From Mangrovimicrobium sediminis (GTDB lineage Bacteria > Pseudomonadota > Gammaproteobacteria > Pseudomonadales > Halieaceae): DNA of 64,000 nt. The notes under the pieces were generated by a model. The model ran no database searches. It worked only from the letters and a program-made list of their open reading frames with translations, and had not been told where the DNA came from. The stretch lies in contig NZ_SRLE01000006.1 of assembly GCF_004745945.1 (NCBI RefSeq), positions 434,001 to 498,000 of the forward strand. The letters run 5' to 3'. Of the stretch, positions 51,900-64,000 are shown piece after piece. The position numbers and the translations under genes were made by a program. The first letter of the stretch is position 1. Every line of letters begins with the position of its first letter.

Positions 51900-52547
51900 T
51901 CACGAGTAGAGTTTGTGTTCCTGAATATAGTCCAGGACCTGTTCCGGCAGCAGGTAGCGCGGCGATTCACCGCGCGCCAGCATGGCGCGGATTTCCGTGG
52001 AGGAGATCGCCAGCGGGCGCAGCGCCTCCACCAGTATGCCGCCCGCGGGCGCGCGGGTCAGCCCGCCGGCATCCGCCAGGCGGTGGTCCCGCAGCCAGTC
52101 TGCCACTTCGCCCGCCCCGGGTATATGCCAGCCGGGGCGCGCCAGCACCACGATATGGGCGAGCTCGAGAAACGCCTCCCAGCGGTGCCAGCTGTGAATA
52201 TGCGCAATGGCGTCGCCGCCCATCACCAGGCACAGCGGACGCCGCTCACCCAGCTCGGCGCGCAGTTCCTCGAGGCTGAGGACCGTATAGGACGTACCGG
52301 AGCGCTGCAGTTCGCGAGTGTCGCAGCGCAGGCGCGGCTCGTCGCGCACCGCCAGTTCGACCATCGCCGCGCGGTGCGCGGCCGGGCTCATCGGCGTCTT
52401 GGCATGCGGGTGCTGCGCGCAGGGCATCAGGCGCAGGTGCTCCAGCCCCAGGTGCTCGACCAGTTCCAGCGCCGAGCGCAGGTGACCGTAGTGCACCGGG
52501 TCGAAGGTGCCGCCGAACACCCCGACCGGCGCCAGCGCATCGCTCAA
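51900..52547 (-). CDS. nadD: Nicotinate-nucleotide adenylyltransferase
   Basis: Makes nicotinate adenine dinucleotide in NAD synthesis. 215 residues with nucleotidyltransferase motifs [12 protein letters not shown] near the start and [10 protein letters not shown] near the C-terminus. The start is a TTG overlapping the proA stop as TTGA; it gives the normal distance (about 11 residues) before GGTFDP. The upstream open frame is proA read out of frame. Start inferred, product certain. Confidence 0.94.
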   Translation of the reverse strand: MSDALAPVGVFGGTFDPVHYGHLRSALELVEHLGLEHLRLMPCAQHPHAKTPMSPAAHRAAMVELAVRDEPRLRCDTRELQRSGTSYTVLSLEELRAELGERRPLCLVMGGDAIAHIHSWHRWEAFLELAHIVVLARPGWHIPGAGEVADWLRDHRLADAGGLTRAPAGGILVEALRPLAISSTEIRAMLARGESPRYLLPEQVLDYIQEHKLYS

Positions 52548-53800
52548 GTGCGGACCTGCCCCTCGCCCAGGACGATGTACTTCTGCGAGGTCAGCCCCTC
52601 GAGGCCCACCGGCCCGCGCGCGTGGATCTTGTCGGTGGAGATGCCGATCTCCGCGCCCAGGCCGTATTCGAAGCCGTCGGCGAAACGCGTGGAGGCGTTG
52701 ACCATCACCGAGCTGGAATCCACCTCGCGCAGGAAGCGCATGGCGCGGCCGTGGTCGCGGGTGACGATGCTCTCGGTGTGCTGCGAACTGTAAATGTCGA
52801 TGTGGTCCATGGCCTGGTCGATGTCGTCGACCACGCGCAGGGCGAGCACCGGGCCCAGGTACTCCTCGTACCAGTCCTCCTCGGTGGCCGCCACGCTGTC
52901 GGGCAGCCACTGGCGGGCGCGCTCGCAGGTGCGCAATTCGACGCCGGCCGCGGCATAGGCCTCGCCCAGGCGCGGCAGCAGCGATTCCGCCATGGCCGCG
53001 TGCACCAGCAGCGTTTCCATGGTGTTGCAGGTGCCGTAGCGCTGGGTCTTGGCGTTCACCGCGATGGCCAGAGCCATGTCCTCGTCGGCGCCCTCGTCGA
53101 TGTAGACGTGGCAGTTGCCGTCCAGGTGCTTGATGACGGGCACGCGCGCATCGCGGCTGATGCGCTCGATCAGGCCCTTGCCGCCGCGCGGCACGATGAC
53201 GTCGACGTATTCCGGCATGGCGATCAGCTGGCCCACGGCATCGCGGTCGCGGGTCTCGATCACCTGCACCGCCGCCTCCGGCAGCCCGGCGCTGCGCAGG
53301 CCCGCGGTGAGGCAGCGCGCGATCGCCATATTCGAGGCCAGGGCCTCGCTGCCGCCGCGCAGGATGGTGGCGTTGCCGGACTTCAGGCACAGGCTCGCCG
53401 CCTCCACCGTCACGTTCGGGCGCGATTCGTAAATGATGCCGATCACCCCCAGGGGCACGCGCATGCGCCCTACCTGGATACCGCTGGGACGGGTATTGAT
53501 CTCGCTGATGCTGCCCACCGGGTCGGGCAGGCCCGCGACCTGGGTGAGACCTTCCAGCATGGTGTCGATGCGCGCCGGGGTGAGTTCCAAGCGATCCATC
53601 AGCGCCGCGGCCAGGCCCGCCGCCGCGCCGCGCTCGAGGTCCTCGGCATTGGCCGCGGCCAGTTCGGCGCGCGCCCCGTGCAGGGCATCGCGGGCGGCCA
53701 GCAGGGCGTCGTTGCGCACGCGCGTGGAGGAGGCAGCCACCACCCGCGACGCGGCCCGCGCCGCCCGGCCGAGACCGGCCATGTAGTGCTCGACGTCCAT
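52544..53800 (-). CDS. proA: Gamma-glutamyl phosphate reductase
   Basis: Reduces glutamate-5-phosphate to the semialdehyde in proline synthesis. 418 residues, an aldehyde-dehydrogenase-type fold; the active-site Cys258 lies in YGTCNTMET. The ATG at 53800 (MDVEHYM) fits the family length; a GTG at 53809 is also possible and has GGAG closer by. First gene of the long minus-strand cluster, followed by nadD with a 4-bp overlap. Confidence 0.95.
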   Translation of the reverse strand: MDVEHYMAGLGRAARAASRVVAASSTRVRNDALLAARDALHGARAELAAANAEDLERGAAAGLAAALMDRLELTPARIDTMLEGLTQVAGLPDPVGSISEINTRPSGIQVGRMRVPLGVIGIIYESRPNVTVEAASLCLKSGNATILRGGSEALASNMAIARCLTAGLRSAGLPEAAVQVIETRDRDAVGQLIAMPEYVDVIVPRGGKGLIERISRDARVPVIKHLDGNCHVYIDEGADEDMALAIAVNAKTQRYGTCNTMETLLVHAAMAESLLPRLGEAYAAAGVELRTCERARQWLPDSVAATEEDWYEEYLGPVLALRVVDDIDQAMDHIDIYSSQHTESIVTRDHGRAMRFLREVDSSSVMVNASTRFADGFEYGLGAEIGISTDKIHARGPVGLEGLTSQKYIVLGEGQVRT

Positions 53801-53843
53801 CTGTTTCACTGCTCCGCTGGCATCGCCTGAAAGAAAGAGCGCG

Positions 53844-53849
53844 ATTATA
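53844..53849 (-). promoter_or_regulatory. Possible -10 element of the proA cluster
   Basis: TATAAT on the minus strand, about 44 bp before proA, without a good -35. It lies just downstream of the terminator of the upstream peroxiredoxin gene, which supports a promoter here. Confidence 0.45.
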
Positions 53850-53885
53850 CCCGAAGCCCCGCCGCGCCACAGGGCAAACCCGGGC

Positions 53886-53913
53886 AAAAAAAACGCGGGC
53901 CGGAGCCCGCGTT
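53886..53913 (-). terminator. Rho-independent terminator of the peroxiredoxin gene
   Basis: 9-bp stem AACGCGGGC/GCCCGCGTT with a 4-nt loop, followed on the minus strand by a run of T, 20 bp past the peroxiredoxin stop. Confidence 0.9.
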
Positions 53914-53933
53914 CGCGTCCGCAACCCGGGGGG

Positions 53934-54536
53934 TTACAGGCCCTCGGCGTTCTCCGCCAGGTAAGCGGCTACGCCGTCCGGCGAGGCGGACATGCCCTTG
54001 TCGCCCTTGTTCCAGCCCGCGGGGCACACTTCGCCGTGCTCCTCATGGAACTGCAGGGCCTCGACCAGGCGGATCAGTTCGTCGATGTTGCGGCCCAGCG
54101 GCAGGTCGTTGACCAGCTGCGAGCGCACCATGCCTTCCTTGTCGATCAGGAACGCACCGCGGAAGGCGACGCCACCGGCGGCTTCCACGTCGTAGGCGCG
54201 GCAGATGTCGTGCGCGACGTCGGCAGCCATGGTGTAGGACACCGCGCCGATACCACCCTTGCTCACTTCGGTGTTGCGCCACGCGTTGTGGGTGAACTGC
54301 GAGTCGATAGACACCGCCACCACTTCCACGCCCAGCTCACGGAACTTGTCCATGCGGTGGTCCAGCGCGATCAGCTCGGAGGGGCAGACGAAGGTGAAAT
54401 CCAGGGGATAGAAAAAGACCAGGCCATACTTGCCGGCCATGGCTTCGGAACGCTTGTAGGAATCGACGATTTCACCGCTGCCGAGTACCGCGGCTACCTC
54501 GAAATCTGGTGCAGGCTTACCAACTAAAACACCCAT
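53934..54536 (-). CDS. Two-Cys peroxiredoxin (AhpC/Prx1 type)
   Basis: Thiol peroxidase of 200 residues that removes hydrogen and organic peroxides. Peroxidatic Cys51 in TFVCPSE and resolving Cys171 in EVCPAGW mark a typical 2-Cys Prx. The ATG at 54536 has GGAG eight bases upstream; the open frame extends further but without family similarity. It is divergent from bfd, across a 339-bp gap, in an iron/oxidative-stress cluster. Confidence 0.95.
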   Translation of the reverse strand: MGVLVGKPAPDFEVAAVLGSGEIVDSYKRSEAMAGKYGLVFFYPLDFTFVCPSELIALDHRMDKFRELGVEVVAVSIDSQFTHNAWRNTEVSKGGIGAVSYTMAADVAHDICRAYDVEAAGGVAFRGAFLIDKEGMVRSQLVNDLPLGRNIDELIRLVEALQFHEEHGEVCPAGWNKGDKGMSASPDGVAAYLAENAEGL

Positions 54537-54802
54537 TGAAACACTCCATACTAAAGGGTTGGGGGAAGAGCGCGCGGGACGGGCGCCCCGCGCGACGGCC
54601 AAGCATCGTAACCGGGCGCGCGCGGGCAGGCAAATAGCCTCCCCGGGCGGCGGCGCAGCGGGCCGCAGGCACGAGGGCCTGCGATGGCGACGAAAGCGCC
54701 CGGAGTGGCGCAACCGGGGTCAATCAGGGCGACCAGGAGGCCGAGTGCGCCGCCGACCAGCCCCCGGCCACCACCGCCTGTCGCAAAGCCGACAAAATGT
54801 TG
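54537..54802. other. GC-rich non-coding stretch upstream of the peroxiredoxin gene
   Basis: First part of the 339-bp gap between the divergent peroxiredoxin and bfd genes. I see no gene, no clear OxyR site and no strong promoter for the peroxiredoxin gene here. Confidence 0.5.
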
Positions 54803-54831
54803 TTGACAATCATTCTCGTTTTCAATAATTT
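54803..54831 (+). promoter_or_regulatory. bfd promoter with overlapping Fur-like box
   Basis: TTGACA and TAATTT are separated by 17 bp. The 15 bases at 54804-54818 (TGACAATCATTCTCG) match the 7-1-7 Fur core TGATAATCATTATCA at 12 of 15 positions and cover the -35 and spacer, the place where iron-loaded Fur would block transcription. Confidence 0.7.
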
Positions 54832-54875
54832 CTCAACTCCAAGGCGACCACAGACCGATAACCACCGCGAGCACT

Positions 54876-55094
54876 ATGTACGTTTGTCTTTGCAAGGGCA
54901 TCACCGACACCCAGATCCGCACTGCCGTGAGCGACGGGGCCTCCTCCCTGCGCGAGGTTCGCGCGGCCCTCGGCGTGGCCAGCCAGTGCGGCAAGTGCGG
55001 CTTGCTGGCACGGCAGATCGTGCGCGACGCACTGGGCGAAACCAGTGAAGCCCAGGTCGCGGCGGACGAATCCCTCTACTACGCCGTCTCCTGA
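54876..55094 (+). CDS. bfd: Bacterioferritin-associated ferredoxin
   Basis: 72-residue [2Fe-2S] protein that reduces the haem of bacterioferritin to release stored iron. The four cluster cysteines are Cys4, Cys6, Cys38 and Cys41 (YVCLC and CGKC). Placed before bfr, and preceded by a promoter with a Fur-like box, consistent with induction in low iron. Confidence 0.96.
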   Translation: MYVCLCKGITDTQIRTAVSDGASSLREVRAALGVASQCGKCGLLARQIVRDALGETSEAQVAADESLYYAVS

Positions 55095-55108
55095 CCTTTT
55101 CCGACAAC

Positions 55109-55129
55109 TGAGAATCGCTCTGATTATCA
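55109..55129. promoter_or_regulatory. Fur-like sequence upstream of bfr
   Basis: TGAGAATCGCTCTGATTATCA carries a 10-of-15 match to the Fur core at its left end and a perfect ATTATCA half at its right end. It lies about 94 bp before bfr. A TTGACA follows at 55164-55169, but no good -10 is seen after it. Confidence 0.35.
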
Positions 55130-55222
55130 GTTTCAAATAGCCTGTAAAATCAATAGCTTACGATTGACATCCCGCTTCAGTCGGGCCATCCTGTGAGCTT
55201 GATTTCATGTCGGAGGTAAATC

Positions 55223-55702
55223 ATGAAAGGCGATCCCAAAGTCATCGAGCACCTGAACCGCATCCTCGGCAACGAACTGGTAGCAATTAACCAGTACTTC
55301 CTGCACGCCCGCATGTACAAGGACTGGGGCCTGAAGGAACTGGCCGACCACGAGTACCACGAGTCCATCGACGAGATGAAGCACGCGGATACGCTGATCG
55401 AGCGCATCCTGTTCCTCGAGGGGCTGCCCAACCTGCAGGACCTGGGCAAGCTGATGATCGGCGAGGACACCCGCGAGATGCTCGAGTGCGACCTCAAGCT
55501 CGAGCACGTGGCCCACGCCGACCTCAAGGAAGCCGTGGCCTACTGTGAAAGCGTGGGCGACTACGTGTCACGCGACATATTCGTCGCGATCATGGAGGCA
55601 GAGGAAGAGCACATCGACTGGCTGGAAACCCAGCTGGCTCTCATCGAGAAAGTCGGCCTGCAGAACTACCTGCAGACCGCCATGCACACGGTCAAGCCGT
55701 AA
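55223..55702 (+). CDS. bfr: Bacterioferritin
   Basis: Haem-containing iron-storage protein, 159 residues, forming 24-mer cages. All ferroxidase ligands are present (Glu18, Glu51, His54, Glu94, Glu127, His130) and the haem-ligand Met52 is conserved, so it is a true Bfr rather than a haem-free subunit. Strong Shine-Dalgarno GGAGGTAAATC before ATG. Converges on grxD with an 18-bp gap. Confidence 0.97.
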   Translation: MKGDPKVIEHLNRILGNELVAINQYFLHARMYKDWGLKELADHEYHESIDEMKHADTLIERILFLEGLPNLQDLGKLMIGEDTREMLECDLKLEHVAHADLKEAVAYCESVGDYVSRDIFVAIMEAEEEHIDWLETQLALIEKVGLQNYLQTAMHTVKP

Positions 55703-55720
55703 GCGCCCGACCGGACGGGG

Positions 55721-56050
55721 TCACTCCGCGGCGTTCGCCGCCGCGGTTTCCTTCACCAGAGTCTGCAACTCGCCGTTCTCAAACATCTCCACCACGATAT
55801 CGCAGCCGCCGACCAGTTCGCCGCCTACCCACAGCTGGGGGAAGGTCGGCCAGTTGGCGTACTTCGGCAGGTTGGCGCGGATGTCCGGGTTGGACAGCAC
55901 ATCCACGTAGGCGAAACGCTCGCCGCACTGCATCAGCGCCTGCACCGTGCGCGCAGAGAAACCGCACTGGGGCTGGTTCGGTGAACCCTTCATGTAAAGA
56001 AGGATGGGGTTGCCTTCAATCTGGTCTTTGATCGTATCGATAATATCCAT
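55721..56050 (-). CDS. grxD: Monothiol glutaredoxin, Grx4 type
   Basis: 109-residue monothiol glutaredoxin with the active-site motif CGFS (29-32) and the following WPTFPQLWVGGELVGGCDI region. These proteins carry and deliver [2Fe-2S] clusters with BolA partners. The ATG at 56050 has AGGA upstream; a longer open frame has no family similarity. Fits the iron cluster with bfd and bfr. Confidence 0.96.
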   Translation of the reverse strand: MDIIDTIKDQIEGNPILLYMKGSPNQPQCGFSARTVQALMQCGERFAYVDVLSNPDIRANLPKYANWPTFPQLWVGGELVGGCDIVVEMFENGELQTLVKETAAANAAE

Positions 56051-56216
56051 GATGTGTCCTGTGCTACAGCTGACGGGCGCAACCCACCCCGCCAGCAGAC
56101 CCCGAAAACAGGGCCTTCGACAGGGGAATCCACGAAACATCACGCCCGTGAAACGATGAATTAGCGATTAGTTTAACGCATTCGCCGGACAAAATATCCA
56201 CGCGCGGATGAGGTGA

Positions 56217-56245
56217 TTGCCAATCACCGGGACCACCGCTATAGT
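56217..56245 (+). promoter_or_regulatory. Promoter of argD-argF
   Basis: TTGCCA and TATAGT separated by 17 bp, with start expected near 56252, about 47 nt before argD. Confidence 0.65.
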
Positions 56246-56255
56246 GTGCGGTCCC

Positions 56256-56278
56256 AAGGCAGCACGCGCTGCCTTTTT
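56256..56278 (+). terminator. Terminator-like hairpin in the argD leader
   Basis: 8-bp stem AAGGCAGC/GCTGCCTT with loop ACGC, ending in five T, right after the expected start site and 20 bp before the argD start codon. It looks like an intrinsic terminator, but it is so close to the promoter that a role as a 5' stabilising or regulatory structure is as likely. Confidence 0.55.
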
Positions 56279-56298
56279 GCGTTTATTTGGAGGAAAAA

Positions 56299-57462
<1,164 letters not shown>

Positions 57463-57497
57463 ACCGCCCGACACAGCGATACCGACAAGGCGATAAC

Positions 57498-58406
57498 ATG
57501 GCAACTCCCCGGCACTTTCTCACCCTCACCGATTTCTCCACCAGCGAACTGGAAGCCCTGATCGCACGGGCCATCGAGATGAAGGCGGAACGCCGTGCCG
57601 GGGTCGACCAGCGCAAGTACCCGGGCTACGTGCTGGGTATGATTTTCGAGAAGGCCTCCACGCGTACCCGCGTCTCCTTCGAGGCGGGCATGGCGCAGCT
57701 GGGCGGTCACGCCATGTTCCTGTCGCCGGACAGCACCCAGCTGGGGCGCGGCGAACCGGTGGAGGACACCGCCCGGGTGATTTCCTCGATGGTCGATATC
57801 GTGATGATCCGCACCTTCGGCCACGACATCGTCGAGCGCTTTGCCGCGGTCTCCACGGTCCCGGTGATCAACGCCCTGAGCGATGGCTATCACCCCTGCC
57901 AGCTGCTGGCGGACATGCAGACCTTTGTCGAGCACCGCGGCAGCATCGCCGGCAAGACGGTGGCCTGGGTCGGCGACGGCAACAACATGGCGCAGAGCTA
58001 CATGAACGCCGCCGGGCAGTTCGATTTCGAGCTGCGCCTGGCCTGCCCCGAGGGCTACGAGCCGGCGGCGGAACTGCTCGAGGCGCACAGCGAGCGCGTG
58101 CACCTGGTGCGCGACCCGCGCGAGGCGGTGACCGGCGCCGATCTGGTAGCCACCGATGTGTGGGCCTCCATGGGCCAGGAAGAGGAAGAGCGGGCCCGGC
58201 GCGTCGCCTTCACCGGCTACTGTGTCGATGCCGAGTTGATGAGCCACGCCAACAGCGGCGCCCTGTACATGCACTGCCTGCCGGCGCACCGCGGCGAGGA
58301 GATCAGCGCCGAGCTGATGGACGCACCGGACTCGGTGATCTGGGACGAGGCGGAGAACCGGCTGCACGCACAGAAAGCCCTGATGGAAGCCCTTCTAGAG
58401 GCCTGA
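57498..58406 (+). CDS. argF: Ornithine carbamoyltransferase
   Basis: Makes citrulline from ornithine and carbamoyl phosphate. 302 residues; carbamoyl-phosphate motif STRTR (54-58), HPCQ in [13 protein letters not shown], and ornithine-side MHCLPAHRG. Anabolic type by neighbourhood with argD. A strong GC hairpin follows the stop. Confidence 0.97.
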   Translation: MATPRHFLTLTDFSTSELEALIARAIEMKAERRAGVDQRKYPGYVLGMIFEKASTRTRVSFEAGMAQLGGHAMFLSPDSTQLGRGEPVEDTARVISSMVDIVMIRTFGHDIVERFAAVSTVPVINALSDGYHPCQLLADMQTFVEHRGSIAGKTVAWVGDGNNMAQSYMNAAGQFDFELRLACPEGYEPAAELLEAHSERVHLVRDPREAVTGADLVATDVWASMGQEEEERARRVAFTGYCVDAELMSHANSGALYMHCLPAHRGEEISAELMDAPDSVIWDEAENRLHAQKALMEALLEA

Positions 58407-58419
58407 CAGGCCGCCCCAC

Positions 58420-58444
58420 GGGTGCCGCCGCGACGGCGGTGCCC
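58420..58444 (+). terminator. Strong hairpin after argF, without T tract
   Basis: 11-bp stem beginning GGGTGCCGCCG with a 3-nt loop (two G-U pairs in RNA), 14 bp past the argF stop. There is no T run after it, so it may mark the 3' end by protecting the RNA rather than by intrinsic termination. Confidence 0.45.
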
Positions 58445-58589
58445 GGACACCCCCAACAAATAACCAGCACTTATAAAACACCCGCCTGTTTATAGTAAAA
58501 TAATTGTAAAGAACCGCGCTGAGGCACCAGGCTTTACGCCATCTGGCCTGCAGGGTTAGTGGGCGCAGACACACGCGCTCGTGCACATC

Positions 58590-58598
58590 TTATCCACA
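58590..58598 (+). promoter_or_regulatory. DnaA box upstream of nrdA
   Basis: TTATCCACA, a perfect match to the DnaA box TTATNCACA, 21 bp upstream of the nrd -35 element. DnaA regulates nrdAB in E. coli from boxes in a similar place. Confidence 0.65.
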
Positions 58599-58619
58599 GC
58601 ATAAACCCAGCGTGGTGCC

Positions 58620-58648
58620 TTGCATTGGGCGCCCACGCGCATTATCTT
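58620..58648 (+). promoter_or_regulatory. Promoter of nrdA-nrdB
   Basis: TTGCAT and TATCTT separated by 17 bp. The -10 lies inside the first NrdR-like box, and the start site near 58655 leaves a leader of about 290 nt. Confidence 0.55.
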
Positions 58649-58684
58649 GTATCCCGCCTATCAACAGACCCCAATATATAGGGT
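58637..58684 (+). promoter_or_regulatory. Tandem NrdR boxes
   Basis: Two 16-bp boxes at 58637-58652 (GCGCATTATCTTGTAT, 11 of 16) and 58669-58684 (CCCCAATATATAGGGT, 13 of 16 to ACACWATATATWGTGT). They start 32 bp apart, the three-helical-turn spacing known for NrdR. Box 1 covers the -10 and box 2 lies just after the start site, so binding would repress nrdAB. Confidence 0.7.
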
Positions 58685-58833
58685 CGCAGGCAAGCAAATC
58701 CGGCAAATCACCCGACTATCCAGCCCTGGCCACGCGGCCGGGACGGTCTTCGGCTGCCGGAAAGAACAGGACGCTGACCACACCGCGCAGGGGCCGGACA
58801 GGCACAGCCAGGGGAAACCGGTGTCGGCAGCAG

Positions 58834-58866
58834 GCGCCGCGCTGCAGGGAGGGCACAGCGCGGCGC
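58834..58866 (+). other. Strong hairpin in the nrdA leader
   Basis: Perfect 11-bp stem GCGCCGCGCTG/CAGCGCGGCGC around an 11-nt purine-rich loop (CAGGGAGGGCA), about 80 nt before the nrdA start. Nothing else is recognised in the leader between the NrdR boxes and nrdA; no riboswitch could be supported. Confidence 0.7.
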
Positions 58867-58946
58867 GACAACAATAACAGCGCCCATCGCCAGGTCCCGG
58901 GGCTCGCTGCAGCCGCCGGGGCACGTCGCACGACATCGGAGAGAGC

Positions 58947-61823
<2,877 letters not shown>

Positions 61824-61887
61824 GGCAGCGCGACGACACACACCAACACAGACGCACAAGAGCAACGACGCCAGGGGAAAATCACCG

Positions 61888-63291
61888 ATGTTGAGCTGGG
61901 ACGACTACCACAAGGAAGACACCAACAGCGCTGCGCAGGCCGCGCCACCGCCGCCGGCCCCCGCCGAACTGGCGGAAACGGTGGCTCCTGTCGCGCCGCA
62001 ACCGGCTGCAGCGCAGCCCGCGGCCACCCCTGCCCCGGGCCCTGCACCGACACCAGTATCGTCCCCGGCACCGGCAGCCGCCGCAGCACCCGCACCGGCC
62101 AGCGCGCCAATCGCAGCCAGCGCAGCTGCCGCGAACCCCGCCGCTGAGCCGAGCGCAACCCCGACCGAAGCGCCCAGCGTCGCGGTGGTGGGCGATGCCC
62201 TGCTGCAGCGCGCCGCCGAGGCAGTCCACAACATGGACGTCGCCCCCGGCCTGGAAGAGCTGGAGATGGGCGCGTCGCGGGTCTCCGTGGATGAAAAGGC
62301 GATGATCAACTGCCGCGCCGACCTCAACCAGCTGGTGCCCTTCAAGTACGACTGGGCCTGGCAGAAATACCTGGACGGCTGCGCCAACCACTGGATGCCG
62401 CAGGAAATCAACATGACCGCGGACGTCGCCACCTGGAAGAGCGCCGACGGCCTGACCGCCGACGAGCGGCGCATCGTCATGCGCTCCCTGGGTTACTTCT
62501 CCACCGCGGATTCGCTGGTGGCCAACAACCTGGTGCTGGCCATCTACCGCCTGATCACCAACCCTGAGTGCCGCCAGTACCTGCTGCGTCAGGCCTTCGA
62601 GGAGGCGATCCACACCCACGCCTACCAGTACTGCATCGAGTCGCTGGGCATGGACGAGGGCGAGGTGTTCAACATGTACCGCGAGGTGCCCTCGGTGGCG
62701 AAGAAAGCCGCCTGGAGCCTGAGCCATACCCACAGCCTGTCCGACCCCACCTTCAAGACCGGCACTCTGGAAACCGACCGCGAGCTGCTGCGCAACCTGA
62801 TCGGTTTCTACGCGGTGACCGAAGGCATCTTCTTCTACTGCGGCTTCACCCAGATTCTCTCCATGGGCCGACGCAACAAGATGACCGGCGTCGCCGAGCA
62901 GTTCCAGTACATCCTGCGCGACGAGTCCATGCACCTGAACTTCGGCATCGACGTGATCAACCAGATCAAGCTGGAAAACCCGCAGCTGTGGAGCGAGGAC
63001 TTCCAGAAGGAAGTCATCCAGATGATCCTCGAGGGCACCCAGTTGGAGATCGAGTACGCCCGCGACACCATGCCGCGCGGCGTGCTGGGCATGAACGCGG
63101 CGATCATGGAGGAGTACCTGCACTTCATCGCCAACCGCCGGCTGTCGCAGCTGGGGCTGCCGGAGCAGTTCAAGGGGGCGCAGAACCCGTTCCCGTGGAT
63201 GAGCGAGATCATGGACCTGCGCAAGGAGAAGAACTTCTTCGAGACGCGGGTCATCGAGTACCAGACCGGCGGCGCCCTGAACTGGGACTGA
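61888..63291 (+). CDS. nrdB: Class Ia ribonucleotide reductase, beta subunit
   Basis: Provides the tyrosyl radical for NrdA. 467 residues. Metal ligands Asp208, Glu239 and His242 and the radical Tyr246 (EAIHTHAY) are present, as are the later EGIFFY and DESMH motifs, so it is class Ia. Between the N-terminal [11 protein letters not shown] and the catalytic core lies an Ala/Pro-rich segment of about 80 residues (15-97), clearly longer than in pseudomonad NrdB (about 415 residues in all). The start lies 64 bp after nrdA with AGGGG upstream. Confidence 0.96.
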   Translation: MLSWDDYHKEDTNSAAQAAPPPPAPAELAETVAPVAPQPAAAQPAATPAPGPAPTPVSSPAPAAAAAPAPASAPIAASAAAANPAAEPSATPTEAPSVAVVGDALLQRAAEAVHNMDVAPGLEELEMGASRVSVDEKAMINCRADLNQLVPFKYDWAWQKYLDGCANHWMPQEINMTADVATWKSADGLTADERRIVMRSLGYFSTADSLVANNLVLAIYRLITNPECRQYLLRQAFEEAIHTHAYQYCIESLGMDEGEVFNMYREVPSVAKKAAWSLSHTHSLSDPTFKTGTLETDRELLRNLIGFYAVTEGIFFYCGFTQILSMGRRNKMTGVAEQFQYILRDESMHLNFGIDVINQIKLENPQLWSEDFQKEVIQMILEGTQLEIEYARDTMPRGVLGMNAAIMEEYLHFIANRRLSQLGLPEQFKGAQNPFPWMSEIMDLRKEKNFFETRVIEYQTGGALNWD

Positions 63292-63368
63292 CGGCGATCA
63301 CACATCGGTAAGGCGTTACAACAGGCGCGCCCGCGCGCCCAGATAAAGTCACTTTCGAGGGAATCCGG

Positions 63369-63560
63369 ATGTCTGACAACAACAAGCCAAGCGAGACCGA
63401 GACCATCCTCATGGCCCTGGACCAGATCAGCCAGACCATCGATGTCATGACCAGCGTGGTCACCCGGCTGCGCAACTACGTACAGGAACGCGACGGAACC
63501 CAACCCGATTCCGGCGCCGAGGCCGCCGACCCCCTCCCCTCCGAGCGCGTGGTCCACTAA
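63369..63560 (+). CDS. Small hypothetical protein
   Basis: 63-residue protein, acidic at the end, with one amphipathic helix of about 30 residues (ILMALDQISQTIDVMTSVVTRLRNYV) that could form a coiled coil. GAGGG lies before the ATG. It lies 77 bp after nrdB and 48 bp before the nitrobindin-like gene on the same strand. Not recognised; codon use and the ribosome site support it being real. Confidence 0.6.
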   Translation: MSDNNKPSETETILMALDQISQTIDVMTSVVTRLRNYVQERDGTQPDSGAEAADPLPSERVVH

Positions 63561-63608
63561 ACTCTGAAGCGGGCGTCAACCCGGCACCCGCTTTCTACGG
63601 AGTAACCC

Positions 63609-64000
63609 ATGAACACTGTCATCGACGGCGTGGACTACGGCCCGCTCGCGCAACTGCTGGGCACCTGGTGGGGTGACCGCGGCCTGGATATCGCCCCGGA
63701 ACCGGTGGGCGAGGACGCCGAAGCCTACTACGACCAGATCATCTTCACCCCCTCCGGCCCGGCGGACAACGCCAAGGAACAGGACCTGGTCACCGTGCGC
63801 TATCACCAGGTGGTGCGCAAGCGCGCCAATGGCAGGATCTTCCACGACCAGGTCGGCCACTGGACCTGGGAGCCGAAGACCGGAATGCTCACCCACTCGC
63901 TGAGCATCCCGCGGGCAATGAGCCTGCTGGCCGGCGGCGGGCTGCGCCAGGATGGCGAGTCGACTATCTTCGAGGTGCGCGCAGAGAAAGGCAGCGAGAC
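63609..64000 (+). CDS. Haem-binding beta-barrel (nitrobindin-like) protein, partial
   Basis: First 130 residues of a protein cut by the window edge; the frame stays open to base 64000. The N-terminal LAQLLGTWWGDRG matches the G-x-W-x-G start of nitrobindin/THAP4-type barrels, followed by YYDQIIF, VRYHQVVRKR, FHDQVGHWTWEPKTG and HSLSIPRAMSLLAGG, typical of bacterial members of the haem-binding beta-barrel family. ATG with GGAG eight bases upstream. The proximal His lies near the C-terminus and is not in the window, so haem binding cannot be judged. Confidence 0.7.
   Translation, partial: MNTVIDGVDYGPLAQLLGTWWGDRGLDIAPEPVGEDAEAYYDQIIFTPSGPADNAKEQDLVTVRYHQVVRKRANGRIFHDQVGHWTWEPKTGMLTHSLSIPRAMSLLAGGGLRQDGESTIFEVRAEKGSE

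Noticed and set aside
58584-58600. DnaA box as part of a replication origin
   Set aside because: Only one clear box and no AT-rich unwinding region; the place fits nrdA control better.
58810-58823. GGGGAAACCGGTG in the nrdA leader, like part of a cobalamin riboswitch
   Set aside because: The following paired CCGG/GCUG and the B12 box do not appear at the needed spacing, so the match is superficial.

Overview
The window is a GC-rich, densely coded gammaproteobacterial chromosome segment carrying only housekeeping and envelope genes. Protein sequences and gene order resemble Pseudomonas and its marine relatives: uvrA-MFS-ssb, fimT-pilVWXY1-pilE, proA-nadD-rsfS-rlmH-mrdA-rodA-mltB-rlpA-dacA-ybeD-lipB, and a long NrdA with two N-terminal cones. 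A marine Cellvibrionales/Halieaceae-type bacterium is my best guess; this is inference. No plasmid, prophage, CRISPR array or intact insertion sequence was seen.

Layout. 1-938: end of pgi. 977-5911 (minus): manC-galU-manB for GDP-mannose and UDP-glucose supply, with a transglutaminase/TPR lipoprotein last. 6123-7872: fabA-fabB, unsaturated fatty acid synthesis. 7910-11172 (minus): moeA, moaB, a degenerate SDR protein and ssb. 11318-15549: an MFS transporter divergent from uvrA. 15624-15699: tRNA-Thr(CGT). 15724-22966 (minus): a type IV minor-pilin/PilY1 operon plus a small secreted protein, with a promoter and a possible AlgR site. 23153-23331: a three-copy inverted-repeat element, then the terminator of the ribosomal cluster. 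23355-37206 (minus): complete S10, spc and alpha operons. 37516-38644: DksA/TraR-like zinc-finger gene, DUF465 gene and a double TM2-domain gene. 38651-43302: prfC, a di-haem cytochrome c peroxidase and a RegB/RegA redox two-component pair, with an FNR/Anr-like box between the divergent genes. 43303-43885: non-coding, with two 110-bp nested hairpin elements. 43886-53800 (minus): cell-wall elongation, lipoylation, ribosome maturation, NAD and proline synthesis. 53934-56050: peroxiredoxin, Bfd, bacterioferritin and monothiol glutaredoxin, an iron/peroxide cluster with Fur-like boxes. 56299-58406: argD-argF. 58407-63291: nrdA-nrdB with a DnaA box, paired NrdR boxes and a structured leader. 63369-64000: a small unknown gene and a truncated nitrobindin-like gene.

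Most interest lies in the non-coding DNA: the two 110-bp elements that share one core but have unrelated self-complementary arms, the three-copy element beside rplQ, the 13-bp repeats between dacA and rlpA, and several well-placed regulator sites. In the proteins, the notable oddities are a signal peptide built from 21-bp repeats, an SDR protein without YxxxK, and an expanded Ala/Pro linker in NrdB.
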